A stretch of 64,000 nucleotides of DNA from Plectrocnemia conspersa (lineage: Eukaryota; Arthropoda; Insecta; Trichoptera; Polycentropodidae), in contig VTFK01000479.1 in the NCBI GenBank assembly GCA_009617715.1, forward strand, positions 1-64,000, read 5' to 3'. Positions 37,286 through 47,105 of this stretch are shown here, piece after piece (within the stretch, counting starts at the first letter, position 1; the number at the start of each line of letters is the position of its first letter). The translations under genes were made by a program, and so were the position numbers. Under the pieces are notes generated by a model, which saw only the letters and a list, made by a program, of their open reading frames with translations, was not told the origin of the DNA and did not search any database.

Positions 37286-37326
37286 TATAAAAGTCGCGAA
37301 GTGAACCTTAAAGAGGGTATTCAGTT
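37286..37326 (+). promoter_or_regulatory. Candidate core promoter: TATA box and initiator
   Basis: TATAAAAG at 37,286-37,293 is followed by TCAGTT at 37,321-37,326, an exact match to the arthropod initiator TCA(G/T)T(T/C). The spacing from the TATA start to the putative +1 A is 37 bp, a little longer than the usual 28-34. Both sit in a GC-richer patch (37,140-37,500). No coding sequence follows within the window, so if real it would drive a non-coding RNA or a first exon spliced far downstream. Confidence 0.22.
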
Positions 37327-38104
37327 TGCGCGCTTCTGAAATTGTGGATTTCGAGTGCAGCGACGAAATTGTATTTTTTTATTCGTATAATGAACGAACG
37401 CGTAATATTTAGGTCTGTGTTTGTGTGTAAAGAACAAAATAATGTTTATGTGTGTTGAGCGATGAAAAGGTTTCGCGCCGCTGGTTTTATGTAGGAATTT
37501 CGACGTTGAATAAATATTTGCATAATCAAAACATAAAGTTAGGTTTTGTTCGACTTTTATTATTAGCTAAATGAATGATTGTATTATATTTTTATACAAT
37601 TTTTTAATATTTATTTATAAATTGTAATATAATAAAAAGCAACTTCATTTTTGATGCAAATAATAAATAAATATAAAATTGTTCATAGATTTATGCATTA
37701 AATATTTATATTTTTAACATGTATTAAATTTATTAAAAAAAAATAAAATATTTATAATAAATATATACGGGATATGTCTTTATTTGATGTTAATCTATGA
37801 CTAAAAACTAAACCAACTTTACTAGACCCAAAATACTTCTAATTCCAAGGATATTCAGAGGAATTTTTCTTAATAAGCTTAAATTGAAAATAATCGAATG
37901 GATTAATAAAATACATTTATTTGTAATAAAAATCGTTTTTATATTTTTAAAATCGAAACCTCGTATTTATTCTGACGAATTTAACTTTGAGGTAGTTTTA
38001 ATCTAATATTGGTTAATATAATAAAATATTAAAAACTTAATTTATTTTTAAATTCTTAAAGTAATAAATTTTTTAAATAATCCAACATTCTTAATATTTT
38101 TTTA

Positions 38105-38178
38105 AGCTTTTAAGACTCCTGGTGTAGAACACATGCGTCAAGGAGTCGGAGAAGAAGATGTAGCTGATTGCGTAGTAC
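38105..38178 (+). pseudogene. Tc1-like transposase, 5' fragment (split by hAT copy 2)
   Basis: The frame FKTPGVEHMRQGVGEEDVAD reaches the hAT insertion point. When the hAT element and one copy of its target duplication are skipped, the same frame continues directly into VPKVKYIGGSVMICGCMS at 39,293 onwards. That is the Tc1 transposase block ending G-G-S-V-M-(V/I)-W-G-C, so the hAT landed inside an already existing Tc1 coding sequence. Everything N-terminal to this (paired-like DNA-binding domain, first catalytic D) is missing or unrecognisable. Confidence 0.75.
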
Positions 38179-39292
38179 TAGAGTCTCCAATTACTCGAAC
38201 CATCAACTACTCGAGTATCGAATATTAAAATTTTAAAATACTCGAGTACTCGAGTACTTTCGAGTATTTACCAAATGTACCAAAATATCTATTATTCAAA
38301 TTCGTGCACATATAAATAAATAAATAAAATACTTAGTATGTTAATTTTTACAATTATTTTAACTTCACGAACATACTTTTTTAAAACAATAATGCAAAAG
38401 TGTCTCGAATTTAATATTACTGCTAACCTTTGGTTTTATTATTCCGTTATGGAAAAAAAAACCCTTTCCGTTGCTGTTGATGTTGGTCTTATTGTCATTA
38501 ACGCGTTGGATAAGGCTTCTAATTTATATCTGTTCGCTTTTTTATAGATATAAAATTTTTTGAACTTTTTTTTTATGTTCTCTTCTTTCATTCCCTTCTC
38601 TGCTTTTCTCTTATTTCCTTCGACTATTGACAAAATAGCATTTTGTAATTCTTCTTGAATATTTTTTTTTTCTTAACAATATACAATATTCTACTCCTTC
38701 TGATTAATGCGAAGAATTTAAATCTATATCCTTCGAAGATGTATTTGGGTGAATCCCTTTCACTCTAGAGCTAAACGGTTCGCAAAGAACTGACTTTACT
38801 TTAAATGCCTTTAAAACACACAATTGTTTTGATTTATATTTTAAGCTTAGGGATCAGTATAAACAATTTACAACACTTTACGCTACAACTGCATAGTCAT
38901 AAAACCTAAATTTTTTTTTGTTGATATTTCATATTGTTCATTGCCATAAATTAGATAAGTCGGGACTGTCGAACAGAAAACACAAAAGAAATTTCTCCGT
39001 CGTACCCACTAACATAGCCGACGACCAGAACTATGCAACTATGGAACTATGAAAAAATTATACCTGATAGTAACCGCTGTAACTCGGGACTTCGGGCATA
39101 AACGCCAAATAAAAGCAAGACGTTAACCTTTACCGGACCGAGTTAAAGTTATTTTTGTTTCTGAAATATTTCAAAATTTTTAATTTCGAGTATTAATCGA
39201 GTAATTTTCAAAATACTCGATTATCAAGTACATGAAAAACAAACAAAAATACTCGAGTATCGAGTACTCGATTACTCGAATTGGAGACTCTA
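38179..39292 (-). mobile_element. hAT transposon deletion derivative, copy 2
   Basis: This is the reverse complement of the element at 17,660-18,784, with high identity (roughly 95 % by eye) over its whole length. It has the same TAGAGTCTCC ends, the same subterminal ACTCGAG words and the same length within about 10 bp. The 8-bp target duplication is CGTAGTAC (38,171-38,178 and 39,293-39,300), different from copy 1, so the two are independent insertions and not a segmental duplication. The flanks are Tc1 transposase sequence. Confidence 0.93.
38340..38660 (-). pseudogene. hAT transposase C-terminal remnant in copy 2
   Basis: The minus strand reads YKLEALSNALMTIRPTSTAT followed by ERVF(F)SIT, the dimerisation domain of hAT transposases. 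The lysine-rich stretch before it stays open for 64 codons (38,439-38,633), longer than in copy 1, so the two copies carry different small indels. The catalytic core is absent. Non-functional as a transposase; whether the open stretch is transcribed is unknown. Confidence 0.8.
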
Positions 39293-39640
39293 CGTAGTAC
39301 CCAAAGTCAAATATATTGGCGGAAGCGTTATGATCTGTGGTTGTATGTCAGCAGCAGAGGTGGGAAACATGTACACTTGCGAGTGTAGTAGATATGAATA
39401 GTGACATTTATATTTCAATGTTGGAATTGACTTTGATGGACTCCTACAGAAAAATATTCCCAAGCACAGACCAAGCTACCATACGATTTCAGCAAGACAA
39501 CGTTCCGTGCCATACTTTGCAAACATACTTGAAGAATTTGACGCTTTTAAGAGGTCCTACACACTCACCAGACCCAAATATAATACTATATAGCATTTAT
39601 GGGCAAAATTAAAAAAACCCATATTAAAATTGATTATTTA
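39293..39640 (+). pseudogene. Tc1-like transposase, 3' fragment
   Basis: After VKYIGGSVMICGCMSAAEVGN and a frameshift near 39,370, the frame from 39,337 gives DIYISMLELTLMDSYRKIF, then IRFQQDNVPCHT (second catalytic D in the F-Q-Q-D-N-x-x-x-H motif, about 39,485-39,520) and THSPDPNIILYSIYGQN (third catalytic region S-P-D-L-N-P-I-E-x-x-W, changed in several residues, including loss of the E). The spacing between the two motifs is close to the DD34E arrangement. The terminal inverted repeat expected downstream is not clear. Dead fragment interrupted upstream by hAT copy 2. Confidence 0.85.
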
Positions 39641-39819
39641 ATTGCAAAAATAAAATGTTAAAAACTGTTATTAGGACTAATGAATAAAATGAATAATGTT
39701 GATGATAAATTCAGAAATTATGTTGTTAAACGTATTAAAAAATAAATTAAATTAAACTATACATAAATATATAAAGTTTCGTAATAAAATGCTTAAAATA
39801 ATTGTGCCACTTAAACGAT

Positions 39820-40280
39820 CGCAATTGTCGACGATATTCCAAGTTACTACGTACTACGGCAACATTAATAATATCAAACTACACTCAGCGTGACGTCTAC
39901 GAATTCGATTCGAATTCCTTGCCTAATTCACGGTGAATAGCATTCACGTACGAGTGGCTGAATGGCCGACACAACAAAAGGAGAAAGTTCCACAGGGCTT
40001 AGCCGCGGACAAACTTTGCGAAGAAATAATAACAGAACAGTGCCGAGCGGAAGATTCCTGGCTAATTCGCAGTGCGGGGACACGAGGGGGTGGGAAGGTG
40101 GGTAGCAACCGGGAATCCGCCCCCGGCCCCTTTAATTAATTCTCTTGCCGAAAGGTTTCTTTTGTTGTGACTACATTTAACAGTGATAATGCAAACCAAA
40201 CAGCGGACTACGCTTTGTAATACCCGTAGAATGACTCGCTACTTGGGAGTTTTCCGCGCGAGTTCTTCGTATGTATGTAA
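39820..40280. other. GC-rich unique island
   Basis: Contains a 17-bp palindrome GAATTCGA-T-TCGAATTC at 39,901-39,917 and a GC-rich core with GGGGGTGGGAAGGTGGGTAG and CCGCCCCCGGCCCC (40,085-40,130). A + strand frame (39,933-40,139) has no recognised domain. Candidate regulatory DNA or exon. Confidence 0.3.
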
Positions 40281-40754
40281 GTACATATTATATATGTATA
40301 CCCATATCATGTGACGCAATTGTGATCGCTACCGTATAATGCGATGGAGGATAACTCCTTTGCTACGAAATTCATGTTCGTTTGTTATTATTAGACTATT
40401 AACTTGAATATGAACAGTTTCTAAACCTGGCATATTCATTTCTTGTCTCATAATTGTCACTTAGTTGGACTTATTTGGAATTTTTATAAAATTTTAATAA
40501 CGTATATTTAAACGATTCTAACGGTGGTGTGCATGTTATATTATTTTCACTTGATCTGTTACTTTTAAGGGAGATATTTTTATTTATATTGTTTCATCGC
40601 TTCCATTCACAGCGATACTTGAATCATCGGCCTTTATATCAGGACACTGAATATCACTTTCTGGCTTAACATTTCAATTAACCATTGATAAACCAAGTAT
40701 TTAATCAGATGCATATGCAAGTACATTAGGGCAATTCCATTTATCAGAGTCATA

Positions 40755-41838
40755 TAGGTTGATGCGTAAGTAACGTCGTATTAGTTAGTAAAAGTTAATT
40801 TTTTAATAAAAACTTTATTTTTTATTATTGCTAGTGACCATCTTCCATATTTTATAAACTTTAAGATTTCGATGGAAAGAATGTCTCTAATACTCTTTTT
40901 ACCCTCCTGTTGTTTATTTCAATAATTGTGTAAGTTAATAAAAAGCCAAGAAACTAAGTCAGAAGATTAGAATGGATGCTTTAAAATATCCTGTGTCATT
41001 ATTACAAAATTAGGCCGCTCATTGTCGTAATGAAAAACGATAGCCTATCGATTAATTTATTTTGGTCGTTTTGTTTGAATATCGACTTTAGTCATTGCAG
41101 TTCTTCACAAAATCTTTTAATATATATTTTTTGTTAAGTTGCAATAGTTCATATCCCATCAAAAGAGAAGCGTCATGTTTTTTTTTTTATGAAAAATCAG
41201 CTTTGGGGATGGTTTATGGGAATTCTCTATGATTATCCGAGTGTCTTTTCCTTGATACGTTGATTATTGACAACACATTGTTATTATGTAAAAGATTCGT
41301 TTTTTGTATTACACACAAATACGTGTGGTAATTAGGGTGAAAATTCATAGAGCACCTATTAATCAAATTTTAAATCATTTCAATGCGGTGGAGATATCTC
41401 TTTGATATTTAATGAAATGTCTGATATTTTGACCGGGAGCAGCTTTAATTATGGCATTCAGAAAACTATTATCGGTGCTTGAAGGGTGATTAACTTTTCT
41501 TTATCAGCTGTTGATAAACTCCCAAATCAGAATTAGCAAACCATAATATTTCGGACATCGATACTACTTTTGCCATACACATTACAAATGTTTTGTATGC
41601 CTCCATTGCATTGTGAACTTTATAAAATTCAAAAAGTGAATAGTGTAGAACATATACTCTTTTTTCTGACATTTTAAAAATTCACAAGGGCTCCGTTAAG
41701 TGCAACTACTATTTATAAATTTAAGAATGTGTCAAAAGAAACCCTTTTTTATATAATACAATAAAAAAATTGCACAGTTCGTTTTAAGAAAAAAAATACA
41801 ATGTATAATAAATACGGCATTACTTTTGCATCAACCGA
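40755..41838 (-). mobile_element. Full-length, decayed mariner element
   Basis: The terminal inverted repeats are TAGGTTGATGCGTAAGTAAC (from 40,755) and, on the other strand, TCGGTTGATGCAAAAGTAAT (from 41,838). They match the GGTTGGTGCAAAAGTAAT type of the mariner group that includes Hsmar1-like elements. Both ends are flanked by TA (40,753-40,754 and 41,839-41,840), the canonical mariner target duplication. The 1,084-bp length is slightly under the usual 1.3 kb, so some internal deletion has occurred. The transposase remnant reads right to left. Confidence 0.92.
40860..41672 (-). pseudogene. mariner transposase pseudogene
   Basis: The frame opens at 41,672 with MSEKRVYVLHYSLFEFYKVH, equivalent to the N-terminal helix-turn-helix start of mariner transposases. 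Further on, in several frames, come SPKLIFHKKKHDASLL (block before the second catalytic region), IVFHYDNERPN (about 41,005-41,040, equivalent to the H-x-D-N-A-R-P-H motif with the catalytic D kept) and HPF-stop-SSDLVSW (about 40,940-40,975, equivalent to Y-S-P-D-L-A-P with the third D kept). The first catalytic D region (T-G-D-E) is too damaged to assign. There are at least five frameshifts or stops. It ends close to the left terminal repeat, as expected. Confidence 0.85.
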
Positions 41839-41849
41839 TAAAACCATAT

Positions 41850-43575
41850 GGAGATAAATATTTATTTATTTATTTAATTAAATTATAACCATCGTGACCT
41901 GACAGGTAAACCTAATGGTCACGATAGTCAAAAGTATAAATATATCATAATATATATAAATATATAGTATGTATACATACAATTTCATATACGTATAATT
42001 ACACACACACTCAAAGCATATAAGTAAAAACATAAAAAACAAGATAAAATAACAGACACAAATCACCTCAACAGGTGTGCATTGTCCCATACGAACTGAA
42101 CCAAAACTCCATATGTGCAAGAGAAAATGTCAATATTTCTATGGACAGAATTGAGCAGATGAATAACCTTAGCCAGAGAAGAGTTGGCAAGTGATCCAGT
42201 TCTAGACTTTACAGGCAAGAATAGTGGACGCGACCGAGAACTATAACCACCTTCAGGAGCCCACATTTGAAGCTGCTCGAGCACTGAAAGATTGTCTACG
42301 ATGCTCTTGAGCAATTTCCAGAAGTGTTTAATTACATAAACACTTCTGCGAGTCGACAAAGAAACGTATCCCAGGGCTCCTAAAATAAAAGCACTGGGAA
42401 ACAAGAACGGATAATACCCGTATTCCTTCAAGTATAAATATCGAAGAAATTTACGTTGTACTTTTACCAGCTTCAATTCATTACATTGATTCATTACGCC
42501 TGGGATCCAAATGATGGAGCTAGTTTCTAGTATGCTGCAGACTAGAGTATCATAAAGAGTGCGCAATACTAAAGTATTCCTGAAGTAGCGCGCATTTCTC
42601 AAGATAAAACCGAGCATTTTTAAGGATTTGCTATGAGTCTCTGCAATGTGCTGGCTAAATTTCCAACGTTCTTCGAAAGTCACTCCTAAATCCTTAGTTG
42701 AAGAAAACCTTTCCAGAAAATTTCCGCCTAGATGGTATGAATATTTTGCCGGCGCTAATGACCTTGAAAATTAAATTGTGTGACATTTCTTTACACTGAA
42801 AGGCAATTGGTTATAGCAAGCTCATTTCCATATAGAGTTGAGATCCTTCTGTAGGTCGAGGGAATCAGAAATCGAATGCATTTTCTTGTAAATTTTCAAG
42901 TCATCTGCATATAATAAAAAATCAGAATGCTCTATTGCTGTTTCTATGTCATTAATGAACAATAATAACAACAATGGACCCAAATTGGATCCTTGAGGTA
43001 CTCCAGTAGGGGTCTTATATCGTTCTGAAAAAGAGTTATTATACTTGACGAATTGATATCTATTGGTTAAGTAATTTGAGAATAGATTTATGAGATCTTC
43101 AGAAAACCCGAAATTAGATAACTTTTGTACAAGTAAAGCATGGTTAACTTTATCAAATGCTTTTCAAAATCTGTGTATATGACGTCCACTTGTACACCAG
43201 AGTCCAATGATTTTGAAACATAGTTAGTCAAAACCATTAGATTAGTGACAGTGGATCGAGATTTACGGAAACCATGTTGTTGGTCGAGAAGCATACACCT
43301 GCAATGATTAAAAATGTATTTATGCAAAACAATTTCAAATAATTTTGCAGGTGATGAGATCAAAGCTATTGGCCTGTAATTGTCAATCTGAGATTTGGGA
43401 CCCTTTTTATGAATCGGAGTGACTTTTGAACATTTTCACAATTCTGGAAAACAAGAGGATCTCAAAATTAAATTAAATATAAATTTATGAACAAGTGTTA
43501 AATGGTTTTGTGCTGTTGCGTGACAATTTTTCGTCGGCATACTAATGCTTAATGTTTGTATATTTAGCTAATCGT
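41850..43575 (-). mobile_element. LINE-A, 5'-truncated non-LTR retrotransposon
   Basis: A minus-strand LINE copy. The 3' end is a TAAA repeat tail at about 41,855-41,880, immediately beyond the mariner. A 3' UTR of about 200 bp follows the stop at 42,063. Near the 3' end, CGTGACC and GGTCACG form a stem around CCTGTCAGG (41,890-41,925), a word shared with the SINE copies. The open reading frame remnant begins near 43,575 within the RT, so the endonuclease is absent, as is usual after incomplete reverse transcription. Confidence 0.85.
42063..43575 (-). pseudogene. LINE-A reverse transcriptase and C-terminal region
   Basis: The blocks appear in order from high to low coordinates: VTPIHKKGPKSQIDNYRPIA (RT block 1), QQHGFRKSRSTVTNL, VDVIYTDFEK (first catalytic D; the frame breaks after it), TGVPQGSNLGPLL, LLYADDLKIYK (Y-A-D-D box, about 42,900-42,920), then GVTFEERWKFSQHI. 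A 206-residue open C-terminal segment (42,683-42,063) includes RTLYDTLVCSILETSSIIW and YGYYPFLFPSAFILGAL. These are typical of Jockey/CR1-type insect LINEs. At least two frameshifts separate the RT from the C-terminal segment. A related copy lies at 62,270-62,900. Confidence 0.88.
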
Positions 43576-45244
43576 TTGATCTTGCCCCTGTCAAAATAAT
43601 TCACACTCTGCTCTGCTTTATAAGCATCACATTAGAATTCTACTTGTTTCTTCTTTTCTAGCTTTGACAAAGACAAATATTTACGGGTAATACAACGAGA
43701 GAAAAATATCACAAAAAGTGTTACACTGGGCATTGAAGACCCTGTCAAATTATAGCTGCGTAACGTCACAGTGGAATGCGAAGCAATATAAACAACCACA
43801 TACGATCATACCTCGCAACTTCTAAACTCGAATATTGACCGTTTTGTTAAAGCACATATTTTAAAATTTTAGAGAGTTTGAAAATGTAAAATCTCTTTCC
43901 AGCTCTCGGGCTATATTAAAATTGGCAGCGGGCCTGGTTTTGCACATGCCGACCCTCGGATTAATGCGTTGAATTTCGATTTATTCAATGTGTCAAAGAC
44001 TCGATACAAATCATTATCGCAAGTTTTTCCAAAAATATTTCGTAATTATTCCATTTTTACTGCGAGCTTCATATTCTCACTGCCGTATTGCATTAGTCGT
44101 TATAAAGCATATAGAGTTAATGTAAATATTGTACATCGATTTTGCATATATAAAGATCTTATGACTTTTTAAAACAATGATAAAACTAGTGCATTACAAA
44201 TCAAGAGAATGTATTAAAAGCACTTTATGTTTAATAAAATCAAGTTTACTGCTTTACTTTAATGAAAGGTAGGAACATGGGCTTTAATTAAATTTAATAA
44301 TTTATATTATTATTAAACACCAAATGCTGCATTTTTAAAGTAGTCACAAAATTCGTCTTTGCTAGTTTGATTGCACTTGATATTGTAATTAAATTAACTC
44401 TTAGAGTCATGGGCTTAAATTGGAAAACAATCAACTGACACGTTAATATGTCTAGAGCCTTGTTCCCATCTTTCTTACTTACGTTGAAAGCTGATACGTA
44501 TTTACGACCTAGCTACTGTTAAACTTCTACGGCGGGCTAAACTTTAATCTCTGTATGGATACAATGTTTCGTAGTTACCCAGCGGTATACCGCACGTATG
44601 GGTTAAGTAACGTTTATCGCAATTTCATAAAAAGAGAACATAAAACACGGCGTAAATCAAACTTTTTTTATATAAAAATGCTTTAAACCACGCGAGTGGG
44701 TAAAATTGAATACAAAGTTTCATGAAAGAATTATTGCATTTAATTTAATAAAAATATTTATTTAGTAATCAGCTCGACTTACGGCGTAGATGAAGCAGTG
44801 AATATGTAAGCTATTGATGTGAGGAATGTCTGTATTGGTTATTTAATTAAAGAATATTATTCCGTGGTGCACAACCCGTAGAAACCCTTTGCCGCTATCC
44901 TTTGAAGTAGAAAATGAACAGCGAACGTCAAATACATGAGAATAATTAATAAACTACAAACTCAAAATCGTCGCAGTAAATTTCTCCGAAGATGGTTGGT
45001 GTGATCCAGCCGAAATATCACGAAAAAAATCGATACGCAAACAACCCGATAACACCTCAATAACATATAATACTCGCGAGAACATATATCAAAACATAAT
45101 TTTTAAAGGTCAATATTTTTATTATCTAGTTGAAAAAAAGCTATATGATTTATATTATACTACTTTTATTAGAAATTTGTTGTTCACTACTTATTTGTTA
45201 TTTTTTTTATTTTCGAATCAATGCTATCAAGAATATACTTTTAA
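43576..45244. other. DNA without recognisable genes
   Basis: Mixed composition, with GC-richer patches near 43,720-43,960 and 44,870-45,060. No protein motif, RNA gene or element ends found. Confidence 0.5.
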
Positions 45245-47105
45245 AAATATTTCAATAAATTTATTTATTATTTATTTTATTTTATTAATTAATTTAGCTT
45301 AATAGCTAATCTTTACATCTAACAAATTTAGTAAACATATATAAAAATATATATAAATACTATTATATAAATCAAATCCTCCGTACATAATTCCCCTAGC
45401 CGTACTCGTTTTCTTATACTTAATTATCTTTAAATTTTCTCTATTTCTAGTATTATATTTATGTACATCTTTATTTCTTATTAAATACTTTTTAAAATAT
45501 TTTGGTAACATATTATTTTCTAACTTATATATAAATACTAAAACATTCATACTCAATATTTCTTAAACATTCAACCATTCTAATCTATCAATCATACTTT
45601 TACAATTAGTTAATCTATTTTTATTTAAGATTACTCTCATTGCCCTATTTTGTAATTTTGCAACATTTGTTTATCTAATTTATTCAACATATTTAATAGT
45701 GTTGCACAATAATTAAAATGGGGCAATATTATACTATTGTAAATTTTTTTTTTGTATTTATACTTAATACATTTCTTAATCTAGATAATAAACCTATTTT
45801 TCTACTAATTTTTTTAAATATTTAATTACAATGTTCTTTAAAATTTAATTTTGTATCAACAATTACTCCTAAATATTTTATATTATCCACTATTTCTATA
45901 CTAGAGTTATTTATTACTATTTTGGTACTATTATCTAACACATTTTTATAATTAATTAACATACATTTAGTTTTATTCTCATTTAATTTAAGTACATTAT
46001 TCTTTAACCATATTTCTAATATACCTAATTCATTATTTAAATTATTTAAATTATTTACAATTTCTTTAATGTTATCACCTATGCAATACATTAATGTGTC
46101 ATCCGCAAATAGATGAATTTTACATTTTTTCACGTTATTAACTATATCATTAATATACAAAACAAATAACAATGGTCCCAATTTAGACCCTTGTGGTACT
46201 CCATAAGACACTAATTTCTCTTCAGAATATACATTATTTATTTTAACTTTTTGTTTTCTTTTATATAAGTAATTATTAAACCATCTTAAAACTATATCAC
46301 TTATACCTATACTCTCCAATTTCTTTAACAATATTTTTCTGTCTATTGTTTCGAAGGCTCTCTTGAAATCCAAGAAAACTGCTTCAATGATTTTGTTTGT
46401 ATCCTTAGCCAACAGCCAATCATTTATCACTACTTGTAATGCAGTTTCAGTGGAATGCTTTTCTCTGAATCCCGATTGTTGTTCACATATTATGTTTTGA
46501 GAAGTAATAAATTCCTATAATTGTTTGATTACTACTTCTTCTATTATTTTTTCTATACACGGTAGCATGTTGATTGGTCTTATTTCTTCAACTTTTTTAC
46601 TATTTTTTATTTTAGGTATAGGTACAATAGTAGCAATCTTTAAATTTTCAGGCATTTCTCCTAAGGAGAGTGCTTTATTTAATAAATAATTTAATTTAGT
46701 TCCTATTATTTCCCATGTTTCTTTAATTATATTTATATCTAGTTCATCAGTACTAGTTCCTTTTTTAAATTTACATATTATGTTATGAATTTCATCTAAT
46801 GATACTGATTTAAATTTACTAAATTTTACAATTATTGCTTTATTATTTTGTACTAAATTACTAATCCTTGGTATTGAATTCACAATTTCTTTTATGCTCT
46901 CAATGTAATATGTATTCATTTTTTTGCTATTATATAAGGATCTTGATATATATTTCCATTAATTTCCATTTTTATTATGTCGTTTTTCTGAGTTGGATTA
47001 ATTAATTGTTTTATTGATATCCACATCTTATTTGGATCATTTTGTATTTCATCTATCAATTTTTCATACCATTTCTTTTTAGCCATTCTTAATACTTTGA
47101 CTGCC
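45245..47105 (-). mobile_element. LINE-B, very AT-rich non-LTR retrotransposon copy
   Basis: A minus-strand LINE whose coding part is itself extremely A/T-rich: nearly all codons end in A or T, and the protein is rich in N, K and I. It is 5'-truncated near 47,105, in the linker before the RT. The 3' end is an irregular AATAAATAAA tail at about 45,245-45,295. Few disabling changes are visible, which points to a younger copy than the other LINEs here. No target duplication could be identified. Confidence 0.88.
45299..47095 (-). pseudogene. LINE-B reverse transcriptase, nearly intact
   Basis: In order: a linker (KKWYEKLIDEIQNDPNKMW, about 47,030-47,080), TSTDELDINIIKETW, IVPIPKIKNSKKVEEIRPIN (RT block 1), QQSGFREKHSTETAL, AVFLDFKRAFETIDR (catalytic D), YGVPQGSKLGPLLFVLYIND, HLFADDTLMY (F-A-D-D box, about 46,095-46,125), LNENKTKCMLIN and IKYLGVIVDTKLNFKEHC. 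The first 1.3 kb stay in one frame with a single in-frame TAG at about 46,517. After 45,822 there are stops and at least two frameshifts. The C-terminus resumes with QNRAMRVIL-like and KYNTRNRENLKIIKYKK segments, the latter fitting the conserved NTR...-(L/I)xxP-type end of Jockey/CR1-group proteins. No longer able to make full-length protein. Confidence 0.88.

Noticed and set aside
42301..42352. ACACTTCTG/CAGAAGTGT pair as a possible hairpin RNA
   Set aside because: It lies inside the LINE-A coding remnant and the pairing is short; best explained by coding sequence.
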